Shown here piece after piece: positions 10,786-23,222 of a stretch of 64,000 nucleotides of DNA (its first letter is position 1; every line of letters begins with the position of its first letter). Below the pieces are notes generated by a model. It was not told the DNA's origin and searched no databases. It saw only the letters and a program-made list of their open reading frames with translations. The DNA comes from Microstegium vimineum. Lineage: Eukaryota > Streptophyta > Magnoliopsida > Poales > Poaceae. The DNA lies in assembly GCA_022036555.1 (NCBI GenBank), contig CM039126.1:30279925-30343924 (forward strand), written 5' to 3'. The position numbers were made by a program, and so were the translations under genes.

Positions 10786-11518
10786 AAAGGAGAAACGACG
10801 TAGCTGTTGGTGTTCTGGGCGTCCAAGCTCTTTGCGCTCTAGGGGTCGACGTCCGTCTTGTCTGGGGCCTTGATCGCCGCCACCAACTCCTCGCTGTGCA
10901 CCTCGGCCATGGCGTTTTCGCAGCAGTCCACTTCGCACTGGTAAGCCACCTTGAACTCGGAGGTGACTGTGATGATGCCGGACGGCCCTGGCATCTTGAG
11001 CTTGAGGTAGGTGTAGTTGGGGACGGCCATGAACTTCACGTAACACGGCCTCCCTAGCACCGCGTGGTACGTCCTGCGATAAGCCATGGCCTCAAAAGTG
11101 AGGTCCTCGCTTCGAAAGTTATCCGGCTCCCCGAACGTGATGGGCAGGTCGATCTGCCCTAGCGACACTGTTTGTCTTCCGAGGACGATTCCCTGGAAGG
11201 GAGCCCCCGACGATCGGAGCTTCTCCCTACATAGGCCGAGGGCCTCGAAAGCGTTGTAGTACATGATGTTGAGGTTGCTGCCCCCGTCCATCAGTACCTT
11301 GGTGAAGCGCACGTTCCCTATGATCAAGTCCACGACGAGTGGGTAGTTACCCGACTGGGGAACATGGCTGGGGTGGTCATCCCGACCGAACGTGATGTCG
11401 GACTCTGACCAGTCGAGGAAAACCGGAGTTGCCGGGGCAGCTACGAAGACCTCACGTCGCTCCTTCTTCTGCCGGGGCTTGCAGCCATAGGCCTCCGAGC
11501 CCCGAAGATCATGAGGCA
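10786..11518 (-). pseudogene. Tat-lineage gag-protease fragment
   Basis: Protein reads like the gag-end and retropepsin region of Tat/RIRE2-type polyproteins. It has a 'HPSHVPQSGNYPLVVDLIIG' lead-in, the active-site loop 'VLMDGGSNLNIMY' (D-G-G in place of the usual D-S/T-G) and the flap/C-terminal signature 'HAVLGRPCYVKFMA'. It ends at a TAG after VDP, with further aligned residues beyond. The right edge is the outer end of the reversed LTR at 11519, so the fragment is the host sequence into which Athila D inserted. It is more GC-rich than the surrounding Athila DNA. Confidence 0.75.
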
Positions 11519-12783
11519 TGTTGATATTTGTTAATGCAGACAGAGAAATCACTAGGAAGTAATCCGCAAGCGCACGGATACCAGTGAGCACTTCACCCAG
11601 GAGATTATCCAGAGTATCGTAATTTATTTTTCCACAGGGAGAAAGGGTGCATCTGACTAACCAAATCTATGCTATTAACCTTTAGGCTACACACAAGGTG
11701 ATTTTGATATGAGCGATTAGAGAAGACCGCGACTGCACTCTCGTTCTAGTCTATATAAGATATGAGCTATTATTCTATTGGGGAGAACCGTCAAGATAAG
11801 AGACACCTCAGAGGATGCTTAGCACGTGGCCTATAAACCCTACCAGTCCTTCTAACGGGATTGTGGGTTCCAAAGGTATCTACGGAATTGTCACTTTCCG
11901 AGCTACTACCACAGATCCGGCTAGACAGGGGATATCTATGAGTATCCTAGCCCAAACACCACATTTACGCTAGAGATGATTACCCTACTCTCTACGCGAA
12001 GAGAATAAAGTAAACTCACAAACCAAAGAATAATAAAACAGAGAACTTACTAGAATTAGAAGTCGAAATACCGAAGAAATCCTAGGAGCAAGCCTCGGGT
12101 TTGGATACTTGATCTCGTCGATACAAACTGGAGAGGAGACACTGACAAGCCGGGCTTCCTCCAATCCACACCTCCACTCTAACTCTCTCAATCTAGAAGA
12201 GTAAACTCTAATCTCACATAGAAACTAAGGATAGTTTCTCTTGAATTCTAAGCCCTAGAGAATAGATCCATAATGGATCCTCTCTGGCGAACCTCTCTGG
12301 AAAATATGCAAATGAATAATGGATTGCCTTTAGCCAGGGGGCAGGGGTCCTCCTTATATAGCCCCCTCAAATGATCATCAGCCGTTGGATCAAACCGACC
12401 TTAATGGAGGGTTTAGATTAAACCTCAAAGGTGGTGGAACCCTAATCCGCAAGGCGGGACCTGATTGGTCCTTAGACCTAGGCGGCCGCCCTAGACAGGA
12501 GGGCACCCGTCCTACCCTGCTGACAGGTAGGCTCCTCCTTCCAGGGGGTTGGTTCTGGAGTCTTCTAGATTGCTCTTTTTCGTTCGGAGGTGTTATGTGT
12601 CTATGTAATCCTTACTTGTGGGCCTCTTTTGCTCTTTTGTAGTTGTCTCCCTGCAGAAACAGATAAACACCAAAACTCGTGGAATTCTATTAGTTAAAAC
12701 CCTATGTCTAGGTGGTGTGTTGCAAATATATCCTTTCTTCTGCTTAGTTGACATTTAGAATTGATACTTAAGAGGTGTCAACA
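11519..12783 (-). mobile_element. 3' LTR of Athila family D, reversed
   Basis: 1265 bp; on the minus strand it begins TGTTGACACC and ends ATCAACA. The polypurine tract is at 12784-12796 (reads GTATGGGGGAGCT on the minus strand). A minus-strand TATA box (CTATATAA) lies at 12355-12362, with a GC palindrome around GGCGGCCGCC (about 12478-12494) some 125 bases upstream. Related to, but clearly different from, families A, B and C. Confidence 0.8.
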
Positions 12784-14040
12784 AGCTCCCCCATACTTAG
12801 GCTTTTACTAGTCCTCGAGAAAAGGATGGTTAAAACATAAGCTTAAGGTTTAGACATCAATAGCTGAAAGATTTCTTTGCATACCTGTATTGCGGGAGTT
12901 TAATAGAGTCACCAAATAACTATGAGTAGTTGAGGAATAAAGTAGCTGGAAGTAGAGACCCTTCATCTTTCAATCTTGTCACTTGGAGTTTTTGCATATT
13001 TAGCTTACTTTTTCCTTGTGCTCTCAAATCATTCATAAATGAATCTTAAAAAGTATAGGTAGATGTGGCATACTTACCTTGCATGTATTGCCTGGTCAAA
13101 CCGGGATCCGAGGAGAATAATGCCATACTTTTAGATCAAGACTTGTTGGTCAAATTTTATTATAATGTCATCTCTTGCTGGTGTATTGTTATTAGAGGGA
13201 CCATGGGCTATCATTGTATATAAGTTTTTTTTTGAGTGGGTGCTGAAGTACCCCTAATTCTACTGCGAGGTTGTTGGATATTTTGCCCATTTTTATTTCC
13301 TTGAATTAATTATTTTTGCATAGCCCATGCCTCTAATGCAACACTACTTCGGAAGAGTGAATCTTTTGTGTTTGTAATGTATGAATGAAGCCTTAATCTT
13401 CGGAGTATGATAAAATTCTAACAAGGATCCACACGATCCGAACAAACTCAATACAAAGTAAGTAGCCTTTTGGCTTTTGATTGGTAAGTGTAAAGCATAT
13501 AGGGGATGGTAGTTATTTATTGTAAAGAAATTCTCCAAGTGACAGAGATTATCAAGAATTAAGTTCTCATATTCTACCATCTTATGTTCCACAATGACTT
13601 AAGTAACATGGAGTCTCTAATTAAATTTCCAACAATAGAAGGACTCTAAGAAACTTCATACAGAGAGTATATTTAAGGAAACATTTTAGTTTATCATGTT
13701 TAAAGCATTTATTTATGAAAAATCACTGCACGAATTGAAATTTAGGGATATGTATGAAAAAAATGTAACGTGCAGAGTGCAAACCTGACCGTGGTAGAAG
13801 GACGGAGCAGGAGGTAGTCTGCCCAGGACCGGCGCCCTGGGTAGTGGGGCGGCCACCCAGCTAGGGTGGCCCCTCGGCCTCTGCTTCGGCGTGTGTGGTT
13901 GTTGCTCTATTTGTTTCCGAAATTTGTGCTCGTTGCGGTTGAATCTGTTCATCTCATCATCGGGGTTCTCCCCCATACTTGTTTCATGTTTCCTTAGATA
14001 ACAACATAGTGGAGACAAGCAAGGTACAATGATAATAGAA
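12784..14040 (-). other. 3' untranslated region of Athila D
   Basis: AT-rich. An open stretch of about 100 codons at 13713-14018 (minus strand) contains a polar segment and then a Pro-rich tail, and may be a remnant of the post-pol ORF. I do not recognise it. Within it, GGCCACCC/GGGTGGCC form an inverted repeat at 13851-13871. Confidence 0.45.
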
Positions 14041-14350
14041 ATGATATTTATTTATTTCATGAGATTTTTGGACAAAGGATGATGGGGAAGAAAGATGGAT
14101 GGACAAGGGGATCTTAGGGCGGTCGGCCGACCACCCTAGTCCTCCAAATTTTTTTCATTTTCTTTTATAAAGGTCCCCAAGTTTTCCCTAATTAACCAAG
14201 CCAAGATAGGGGGTATATGGGTGGTCGGCCGACCACCCTTATGACCCTACCTTTTGTCAAATTTTTAAACTATTCTAATTCTCAAGTTTTATTTAATCTA
14301 ACTTTAGTTTTCTAAATTTTAAGTATGAAAGAAATTAAGGTTTGAACTAA
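14041..14350 (-). other. Athila D spacer with two palindromes
   Basis: Homologous, in reverse, to the Athila A spacer at 5050-5340. GGTCGGCCGACC sits at 14121 and 14223, 102 bp apart, the same spacing as at 5158/5258. Here the spacer follows the protease directly; reverse transcriptase, RNase H and integrase are missing. Confidence 0.6.
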
Positions 14351-14352
14351 AT

Positions 14353-15590
14353 TTAAGAAAGGAAATAAAAGTTAACTACCAATTTACCTTTCAACGAAGG
14401 CTCCTTGATTTTAAGTCCTCGGAGTAGGACTCTCCATCTTGTTAATTCCTCGGGTGCACTTGATGACTCCGGAGGCGGAGACCATGATGTGTGCACCTCT
14501 TTTGCTTTCCAAACCTGCCTTGGATTGGCGGGTTCGTCCTCCTTGAGTTCATTGATCTTGGCCTCCGGATACCGTTTCTTTTGGCGATGGGCTCGAACTC
14601 TTCTTCTTGGTGGTTGTGCTTTAACCTGTTTGTTAAGTTTATAACCATTGAAAGCACATTTTACCTTGTGACTCGGGAATTGGAAGTGGATCTGGCCCGA
14701 TCCAACGTAGATGACCGCGTTGGTGGTGTTGAGGAAGGGCCTTCCCAAAATTACGGGGACTTCCACATTAGCTCACATGTCGAGGATGATGAAGTCGGTG
14801 GGGATGTATTCATCTTGGATGTTCACCAAGATATCCCTAGCTAGTCCCTCAGGAAACCGTATGGTTTGATCTGCCATCTGCAAGCGAACACATGTAGGGA
14901 CCAACGGTCCTCCTAACAAGTTGTCATAAGTTACCTTGAACATAATGTTGATGCCTGATCCGAGGTCGCAGAAGGCGGTGTGGAATGTCTGTTGTCCGAA
15001 TGAGCACTTGATCGTCGGGTGGCCTGGATCTTCCTTCTTCATGATGAAGGGAGGATCAACAAGATAGCTCCCATAGGAGTGAAGTAGAGGCTTACCGAAC
15101 CTCGTTGTGACCATGTTCACATGCTCAATTGAATCTTCTGGTTTCCCAGGAATTTTACCTTGTTCTATGGATAGCATAGCTGCTGCTAATTGAGCTAATT
15201 GGGTTTCTAGCATTTTATTAAAACTCAATTGATTTTTCTCACCAAAGCTTTCAATAACTTTATCAGTGGCAATCATCTTTTTATTTATACCATCATTAAT
15301 CTTAGATTGACCGAGAACAAGATCTTTTAATGAAGGTTGATTATTATAAGAATTGTAATTATTGTAATTGCTATTACCTCCATTACCTTGGTAGAAGGGG
15401 CGTGAATTCCAGCTTCCTTGTTGTTGGGGTCGATACCCGTTATTGTTGTTGTTGATGAAGCTTACGTCCTCCTTCGATGTCTCGGGGCAATTGTTGCCCG
15501 AGTGATCATTTCCTCCGCACACCTCGCACCATGGATCTGCTTCAATAGCCTTGCTAGAGGACTCGTCGTGAGGATCACAAGTTGTTCTTC
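14353..15590 (-). pseudogene. Athila D gag C-terminus and protease
   Basis: Starts with a CCHC zinc knuckle, C-X2-C-X4-H-X4-C, near 15490-15535. An Asn-rich stretch and a helix rich in Gln/Leu follow. The retropepsin site 'FCDLGSGINIM' lies near 14930, and the second protease signature 'VPVILGRPFL' near 14745. A TGA at 14770-14772 interrupts the frame between the two. The N-terminal gag core is lost at the junction near 15590. A basic tail ends at 14353. Retropepsin cleaves the polyprotein during particle maturation; this copy cannot as read. Confidence 0.78.
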
Positions 15591-15596
15591 CTTAGG

Positions 15597-16002
15597 GTAC
15601 CAAGTTGCTACCCCGAGGGAGAACGAGAAGCTCAAGTCCATCAAGACTAACAAGTTCAGGGACATGTCTAGTCCAAAGTATGTGTCAACCCATCCAACCT
15701 TTGAAGGAGTGCGTGCGACCTCAAGCCATGTTCGCTACACCGAGCCCAGGCTAGAACAAAAAAGATCTGCACTCGCACTAACAAATGAACCCAAGCGCGC
15801 AAGAACCACCATCGCTATGCTAGAGGAAAGGATTGCCTCGCTCTCCAGTGCTATCAACTCTCTTCTGTCAGAGAGTAAACTTAGAAATTCAACTATAGGA
15901 ACCTTGACCAAGCTTGTAGAGGTCAATGTAAAAGAATTTGCCAGGCTTAAGAGGAGCAATGAGCAGCTTAGAGGCATGATCGAGTCGAATAACAATGCTT
16001 AG
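15597..16002 (+). pseudogene. Athila C post-pol ORF, C-terminal coiled-coil part
   Basis: Open for about 135 codons. From a Met at 15665, a Ser/Thr-rich segment is followed by a regular coiled coil ('LEERIASLSSAINSLLSE', then 'LKRSNEQLRGMIE') and the TAG-terminated end SNNNA. It is followed by a 3' UTR, polypurine tract and LTR in the same orientation, so it sits where ATHILA ORF1 ends in family A. The left end is cut at the junction with Athila D. Confidence 0.5.
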
Positions 16003-17253
16003 TTATCCATGTAATATGGCACGTTTTTAGCTAGGTTTATCGTTTTTAGGTTAAAAGTTAGGTTTGTTGCTTTCTTAGTTAAGGCAAGTCATTAGCTTAG
16101 TTGTTAGAACGTTTGGTTAATCATAAATAAAGTGCCCTATTATTTTTAATGTTTATGTCTATGTTATCTATTATACTCTCTATTTTTGGTATGTGTGTTT
16201 TGTCTCCACATGTTGCGCAGAAATGAATTCAGGAAAAACAAGTGGACACTGATAGGCCTCTGAAGAGGGCCACCCGGCCCCACCTATGGTCGGCCGGCCC
16301 ACCACCTTAGCCTCTCCAGTTATGCTTCATCTATGGTCAGGTTTGAGCTAAATACAATACAAATGCATATATTTCACTTATCGTTTCGATCCGAATTAAA
16401 AACACATGTTAAAATGCTTTTAAAATGATAAAAAGATGATTTAATTCATGGCTTGAGAATAAACTTGCATAATACTTTTCCCATAAGTCATGTTACAATT
16501 CATTTAGAAGATATCATGATTACTTAAGATGTTTGAGAATAAGATATAGTAAGATATGAGAACTTGATTCCTGATATCTTCTCTCTAGAGCATTTATTCT
16601 TTGCACTTCAAATTCTAAAACCTTTTAAAGATTAAAAGTTGAGTACTTTGCTACGCTCCTATGATCATAATTAACTTGAATAAAATAATAATTTTGCTTC
16701 ATATGTTTGAATCACTCTCTTCAGAAGAGTTGTATGGGGCTATATAAAAGTATGTGAAAATAATCGATGCCAAAAGATGCATGGAAAAATAGAGGGAATT
16801 AAAAAATGGACAAGTGTCTGACGCACCCTCAAGAGAAATTAAAAAGGGACGAGTGTCCGACATATCTCTGGAAAAAAAAAGTGAAAAATAATGAGAAAAA
16901 GCCCATACTTCTCAGAAGGAGAGGAGGACAGACATGAGAAGATATAACAATAAAGGAATAATTACAATTAAAGTATTCTGATCTAAGGGAATAGCAGAGT
17001 ATCTTCTTAAATCTTTTGCATGAATTCTTTTCAAAAAAACTAACAAAATCCTCCAAAGACTTGATTGAAAGAAGAAAGTGATCCATTCGAGCTATTATGT
17101 TCTTCAATCGCTTGAGATTCATGATAAGACATTTTGAATGACTTTGGACAGTCTTATGATAAAGTTTTATCTTTAAATTATGTCTTAAATTTCATATTTT
17201 CTCTTAACCAACCTTTTCTCGAGGACGAGCAAAATCCTAAGTGTGGGGGAGCT
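16003..17253 (+). other. 3' untranslated region of Athila C with polypurine tract
   Basis: AT-rich, non-coding. GGTCGGCCGGCC at 16288 is a variant of the shared palindrome. It ends GTGTGGGGGAGCT immediately before the LTR, preceded by the words CTCGAGGACGAGCAAA that also precede the other Athila LTRs. Confidence 0.6.
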
Positions 17254-18414
17254 TGTTGATGGTAGTTATCGTACAATATAAACCGTCAACCTTTCTCACA
17301 TAGCACAAGAATACAATAAAACATAAGGTTATTACTAACAAATTCCCCGAGTTTTGGTGATTTATTATTTTCCAGGGATTACAAAAAAGACGGAGAGAGG
17401 GATCTAATTGCTAGAAATTGGCAAAACTTAATGCCGAAGGAAACATGCGCTAAAAGACTGAGGAAAGATCTAGAAAACACCCGAAGAAAGGAGACCACGC
17501 ATGGATAACGCGTGGGGCCGCCCGGCCACCTAGGGGGGAACTCTCTCCCCCCCTTCTGGATTCTTCCACCACCACCTCTAAGGAGTCATCTTGGCCCTAC
17601 ATGAAGTCGGTTTGATCCAACGACTGACGTTCATCCCACCGAGCTATAAATAGGACATTGTATCCCTCCTAGAAAAGAGAGCCAGATCCAAAGCTGAAGA
17701 GCATGAAGCTCTAATTTCCTATCTAGTAGATATAGGCCAGCAATCAAGAGAGATTAGTTCAATCTAGAGCTAGTTTTGATTAGAGATTAGATATATAGAG
17801 TTGGAGAGTAGAGTTCTGGAGAAGTTCTCTCCCCTAGGATTTGCATTCTGAGATACCCTGGTAGTCATCTTCTGGTTCAAGTAAGCAACATTGTTCATAT
17901 TGTTCTTCATGTTTGCAACTCTTTTTGAGTACTTTGTCTTGATAGATTCTTGTTTGATGTAGTAATTCATAGTGTAGGCGTGGTGCCTAGGCTAGGTTTA
18001 CTTGTGAATGTTCCCTGATTTTTTGGATAACGGTAGCTCGCGAAGGTGATTTTATAGCTTCGTTGATTCCTCTGTAATCCATTTCCTGTAATAGGTTTGG
18101 TAGACATATAGGTGCTTGGTAGGAGAGAACTCTGTTTTCTGCTCTTATTTAAGTCATCGCCCTTACAGATCAAAAAAGACATAGCTTACCGGTGACTAGA
18201 ATTAGATAGTCTTTGGTTTCTTTCTTCTCGTATCGTTAGTTTCTAGCTTGGTTGTGCATCGGGTTAATTTTATAGACTTAGTCTTCCTCACAACACCATT
18301 CCTTTGGCTTCGATTTTTAAAACTAGGTTACTCTCAGTGAACTGCTACATCGGTTTTATATCTGTGCGGTTGCGGATAATTAACTTACTCGTTTGCATCT
18401 AATTTATACCAACA
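17254..18414 (+). mobile_element. LTR of Athila family C
   Basis: 1161 bp, TGTTGATGG to ACCAACA. TATA box CTATAAATA at 17644, with a decayed GC palindrome (GGCCGCCCGGCC, about 17516) some 125 bases upstream. Followed by 121 bp of unassigned DNA (18415-18535) with no PBS, so it is the outer end of a 3' LTR. Confidence 0.75.
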
Positions 18415-18867
18415 GAGTTCCGGAGTGGCGCAGCAGTACAGGAGAGAAAGAAAAAAGCTCACTGGCCATGGAGGTTTCTCACAGGAAAAGAAGAACAAAG
18501 AAAGAAAAAGTTTGTCGCATCCCTCCATTTGTTGTTGTTGGTATTTCTTTGACTATTGGATAAATCCACAAGCGCACAGATTATACCGTTGTAGCACTTC
18601 ACCCAGGAGTATTCCGGGGTATCGTAATTTATATTCTCCCAAGGGAAAGCGGATCTAGAAATAATAATAAAAGAGAGATCCTAGAGATCACCTCAATTTA
18701 GTATCAACTAGTGTAAGGGGGTAGTTGAATGATGATAGGAAGGTGATGATGTAACAAACCGGTAAAGATAAGTAAGAGATGACTAGTGAGTATAACTATT
18801 TGGGAGGACGACGAGAGAGCAAAAGGACTCCTATGATTCCAACCACTACTAAATTCTAACCCTTACG

Positions 18868-19320
18868 CAACGACAAGAAAATGTTGCAATAGGTGCAATT
18901 TGGTTGCAAAAGCTACATGTTGCAACCGAATTGCGTTCGTTGTTAGTCGTTGCAAAAACGTACGTTGCAAAAAGGTATTGCAACCAATGTTAGATTCATG
19001 TTGCACCTGTTAAGGTTTCTTGCAACCGTAATCATTCGTTGTCAAGGGTAGCAATAGACATTTTTTACAACTTTCATTGTCGTGGCAATATAAGCTCTTG
19101 CCACGCCCACATACGTAGCAAGAGATGATACATACAACGATGGATAGCGTGACATTAAAGAAATTATGCCACATCAAAATTTTGTTGCATCAAGTGATAT
19201 TGCCACGAACGTTATGATGTTGCAAAATTATCATTTGCTACACAATTTCATTTGTTGCAAGAGTCGTATGTTATTGCCACGACCATCATTGCGTGGCAAT
19301 AATACCATTTGTACAGACCA
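18868..19320. repeat. Left subterminal repeats of the CACTA element
   Basis: Dense copies of GTTGCAA, TTGCAACC and TGCCACG in both orientations. The right-hand counterpart is at 26965-27505. Confidence 0.75.
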
Positions 19321-21349
19321 CTAAGAGCTAGTAGAAGCCCCCTTCAGGAAATGATCATTTATTTCACAACTTTGAAAACTTCAAACTTGTAGTAATACAA
19401 GATTTTCTAACATTTATGCAAACTCAAGGAATTTCTAGCAGCGCAACTGATCTTGATCTCAATCGTGTCCTTACTATATTTCGAGCCTCCACCTATTCAC
19501 CAAAAGAATAAGAATGAGATATTAGTAAACTAGATTTAGTGATTCATGCACATAATGTAAAGAAATTTGGATATATGTTCCAACCATTTAGCAATCAAAT
19601 TTTTTTACAAACTTGAGATACAACCCAAATCAAGCAATTAACAGGTATTGACTAAATCTGAACAAACGGTAGCTAACTTAAATACTATACATATATACAA
19701 CCAAATATATATCATAATAACCTATCATTTTAACTAATTATAAACTTATTAAATGCTCACCTCGTTTTACAATTCAACAAAAAGCCTAATGAAGCTAAGG
19801 TGTGGCTCTATCTGAACTCCACATGATGGGCAAATGGTTTGTCAGTCTTCCGAAGAAGCTATAACTCAAATTGGCCCTTAATTAAATAAAGCAGAAACGC
19901 AAGCATTAGTGGCACATAACCTGGAGTACAGGGGAAAATCTGCTATTTCAAGCAGAACAATTTAAGGATGTATCCAAGTGACCATCAGCACAAGCACAAT
20001 AAATATCTTACTAGCAAGTTTAAAAGGTATGTGCATGCATTCACATAGAAAACTCGACGTACAACTTGAATAAGCAAAAATTGCACGATATTTGATACAT
20101 TTTTATAAAGGAAATACTTCGTCCCCTTTCAGCATTCTCTAATCATGTCACTGAAAAATCACGACACTAAATTTCCCTTATTAGAGAATGGGTGGCTTAC
20201 CTAGGATCATTCCTTGCCAAAATCAATAGTGGTATACATGCACAAAATGTTGTCACTAATAAAAAATACAACCTGAAAAGCAACTCTAAATTGTGAGAAA
20301 TTTACTACATCTAAATGGTAAATAATGCACAAATAATTTTTTTTGAGATAGTAAGGTCTTTGATTAAAAATATTTCAGTTAAGAAAATCTAAATCTGACA
20401 GCCATCCACCAATGCATACTATCTTCTATGAGTATGTACTAATATTTCACAAAGAAACTAAGACTCATAAGGATACACACATACTCCAATCCATCTCTGC
20501 AGAGACAGGCTCCAAACATTAGATGCCTCCACTTCGTGTTGCTACTGCCTCCACTTCATCAGTTGATTTCACTGCATTACTAGTACGGTTGGTGCCTGCA
20601 ATACATGTATGGAGTCATACCTCTGTCGTGGTCACCTCATCGATGAAGTTCAAACCATCTTCCGTCACCCATCACTTGGCATAATAAATATTAGGAGTAA
20701 GATTCAGCTTTACCACTTCAAGTGTTTTCAGTCCTTATTTCTCCCTACAATTTGGCGATGTTCACCAGGATCACCAATAGTTTTTGCTTCAGTCCTTAGT
20801 TCTCCTTACAAGAAGTTCAATTGGACTTAGCTTAGCAAATTCAGATACCCTGTCTTGTGCAAGAACTAGATAAGGCGTGTGCACAGAACATCAAAATAAG
20901 GTAAAGCTATATAGTTGCTTTTGTCTATGCATAGATAATTAATTAAGAACAGATGCAGGAAAATAAATAAAAAAGTAATGGAACTATTAGCTGGATTGGA
21001 ACCTAACAATACTATTGTTGGATAAAACAAATGGTTATCTGAACACACATGCTAGTATACGTACCTTCAGATCATATGAGGATTTAAGCTAATAAACAAA
21101 CTATCAGCCATGGAAACATTCGAGCGGCACATACACGTTGTTGTCTTGTTTCTCTTAAATAGATCGAGACCTAGAGAACAGATGACAACCATACAAGCAG
21201 TTGAACAGACATGGAAAGTCACCACGACTACGGATGGCGTGGGACCTCGTAGTTGAAATCTATGCCACACATAAAGGCCAACCTTAAGTCTGTTTACATA
21301 TCAAGAACATGTATACGAGGTGCATAAGTACATACATATATACCTCCAG
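19321..21349 (-). other. Intron-like interior of the CACTA element
   Basis: No open frame of note. Read on the minus strand there are splice-like signals: an AAG/GTACGT donor near 21063, a GTATAT donor near 21341 and AG acceptors near 21290 and 20600. This suggests a decayed spliced transcript running leftward from the promoter at about 21760. Confidence 0.35.
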
Positions 21350-21766
21350 AGACGAAGCGCACGGACGAGCAGTCAACGGAGCAGGATCTTCAGAGACGAA
21401 GTGCAGACGAGGCACCTCGTCCTGGGCCCGAGCCTGTGTGACCACCGCCGCCTCCTGGACCGAGCCATCACGGCCGCCGCTGCCACCAGCTAGCGCGGCA
21501 GTGCTACCGCATCCTGCCAGGCTAGATCCGCGCAGTAGCCACCGCGCGCGGCCTCCTACTAGCGTTTAGCCTGCGCGGTCGCCGTCCCAGCAGCTGACTC
21601 CCAGCCCAGCCGTCCAACGCGCCTCGGGGAAGAGAGATCGAGTACGGGAGGCCGGCGGCGTGGTCAGAGAGGGGCCGCCCTCCGTCTAAAGCTAGGTTGG
21701 CCGGCCGAGTGCGTCGACAGAGAGAGGATGTTAGGGTTTGGGAGGGATGGAGAAGTCGTTATATAC
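21350..21766 (-). promoter_or_regulatory. GC-rich first exon and promoter-like region inside the CACTA element
   Basis: A sharp GC-rich island in an AT-rich element. On the minus strand, GTATATAAC at 21758-21766 is followed by a pyrimidine-rich leader with AAACCCTAA (telo-box, about 21729-21737) and a GC-rich exon ending at a GTATAT donor. This is the usual layout of a grass promoter with 5' UTR. It may be the remnant of the transposase gene promoter or a captured host promoter. No long protein is encoded. Confidence 0.45.
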
Positions 21767-23004
21767 TTGTGCTTTCGATCCAATGGCTCTTATTCATCAA
21801 GCGTCCATCCAATAGCTAAAATACATCGGGCCGCATAGTGTCAGCCCAAAAACCGTTAAATGGGATGAATAACACTCTTTTTTTCTTCTAAAATTTTATG
21901 AATTCGAAATTGAATAAGACATAGTTTGTAAACTATAAATGAATTCAAATAAAAAAGTCATTAACTACAAAGTTTTAGAAATAATCGAGATATACCACTT
22001 TTATTTTGGTCATTTCACCATCCGACTTTGTTTGAATAATTCAAAATTTGAATTTCAAAATATGGAAATTTCAAATAATATTATGAGAAAGTAAATGTTT
22101 TCAAATGAAAAGGTTATGAATATCAAGTTTGATCAACTCATCAAGATCTATATTTTTTATATAGGTCATTTTTGCATTTAAGAAAGTGTTAGAAAATTTT
22201 AGTTCTAAATTGACAAGTCTCTCGTATAGTTTCATAAACTCTATGTGAGATTCATGATTTTGTGACTAGTGTTTACTAACACTTTGTCAAATAAAAAAAT
22301 GATATATATAATAATTGTAGATATTGATGAGTTCTAGGTCTTTTGTATTCAAAATTTTTTCATCTGAGATCGTTTAGTGTCTCCTTTGACAAAGTTTGAC
22401 CAAGTCAAAATTTAACATTTTTAAAAATTACACCTTCACACTAGTATTTGAAATTCTAAATGGTTTCAAATAGAAACTTCATGAATACCAAGTTTGTTAA
22501 ACTCATCAGGATCTACATTTATTGTTTTTGTCAACTTTTCATTTGACAAAGTTTGAACTAGTCAAATTTTGGATTTTTAAATTTTGACAGCTCCAAACAA
22601 GTTTTCAAAACCTTAGATTGTCTTAACTAGAAAATTTATGTATACCAAGTTTGAACAACTCATAAAGATCTATATTTTTTATATAGGTCGTTTTTGCATT
22701 TAAGAAAGTGTTAGGAAATTTTAGTTCTAAATTGATAAGTCTCTCGTGTAGTTTCATAAACTCTATGTGAGATTTATGATTTTGTGACTAGTGTTTACTA
22801 GCACTTTGTCAAATGAAAAAATTACATATATAAAAATTATAGATATTGATGAGTTCTAGATCTTTTGTATTCAAAACTTTTTCATCTGAGATCATTTAGT
22901 GCCTTGAAATCTTGTTCACAGCGGTAGTTTATTTGAACTCAAAAATTTTAATTGGTTAAAAAAAGTTGTATGAAAATATGATTAAACTAATAGGAGTAAG
23001 ATCA

Positions 23005-23222
23005 AAACAAAATGATAGACATTCATTTTTGAAAAAATTTAAGAAAAAAAACCATTATATTTGGAGTTAGTATGAGAGAGAAAAACTAGTTACAAGTTTT
23101 GGCTACAGATTAAATTTTTTAATCTGTAGCCAAAACTTATAACTAGTTTTTCTCTCTCATACTAACTTCAAATGTAATGGGGGTTTTCCCTGTATTTTTC
23201 TAAAATCAATACCTATCATTTT
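23005..23222. repeat. 218 bp inverted repeat (hairpin) in the CACTA element
   Basis: The inner arms of about 60 bp are nearly perfect: one ends GGCTACAGATTAAA and the other starts TTTAATCTGTAGCC, separated by only a few bases near 23113. Weaker pairing extends outward to the ATGATAG words at both ends. It could be a nested MITE or a small-RNA precursor. Confidence 0.75.

Noticed and set aside
16829..17122. Minus-strand 97-codon frame in the Athila C 3' UTR
   Set aside because: AT-rich, no domain, antisense to the element; not conserved in the other 3' UTRs.
21309..21569. GC-rich plus-strand open frame in the CACTA element
   Set aside because: Opposite to the promoter-like signals and lacking any domain; open because of GC content.
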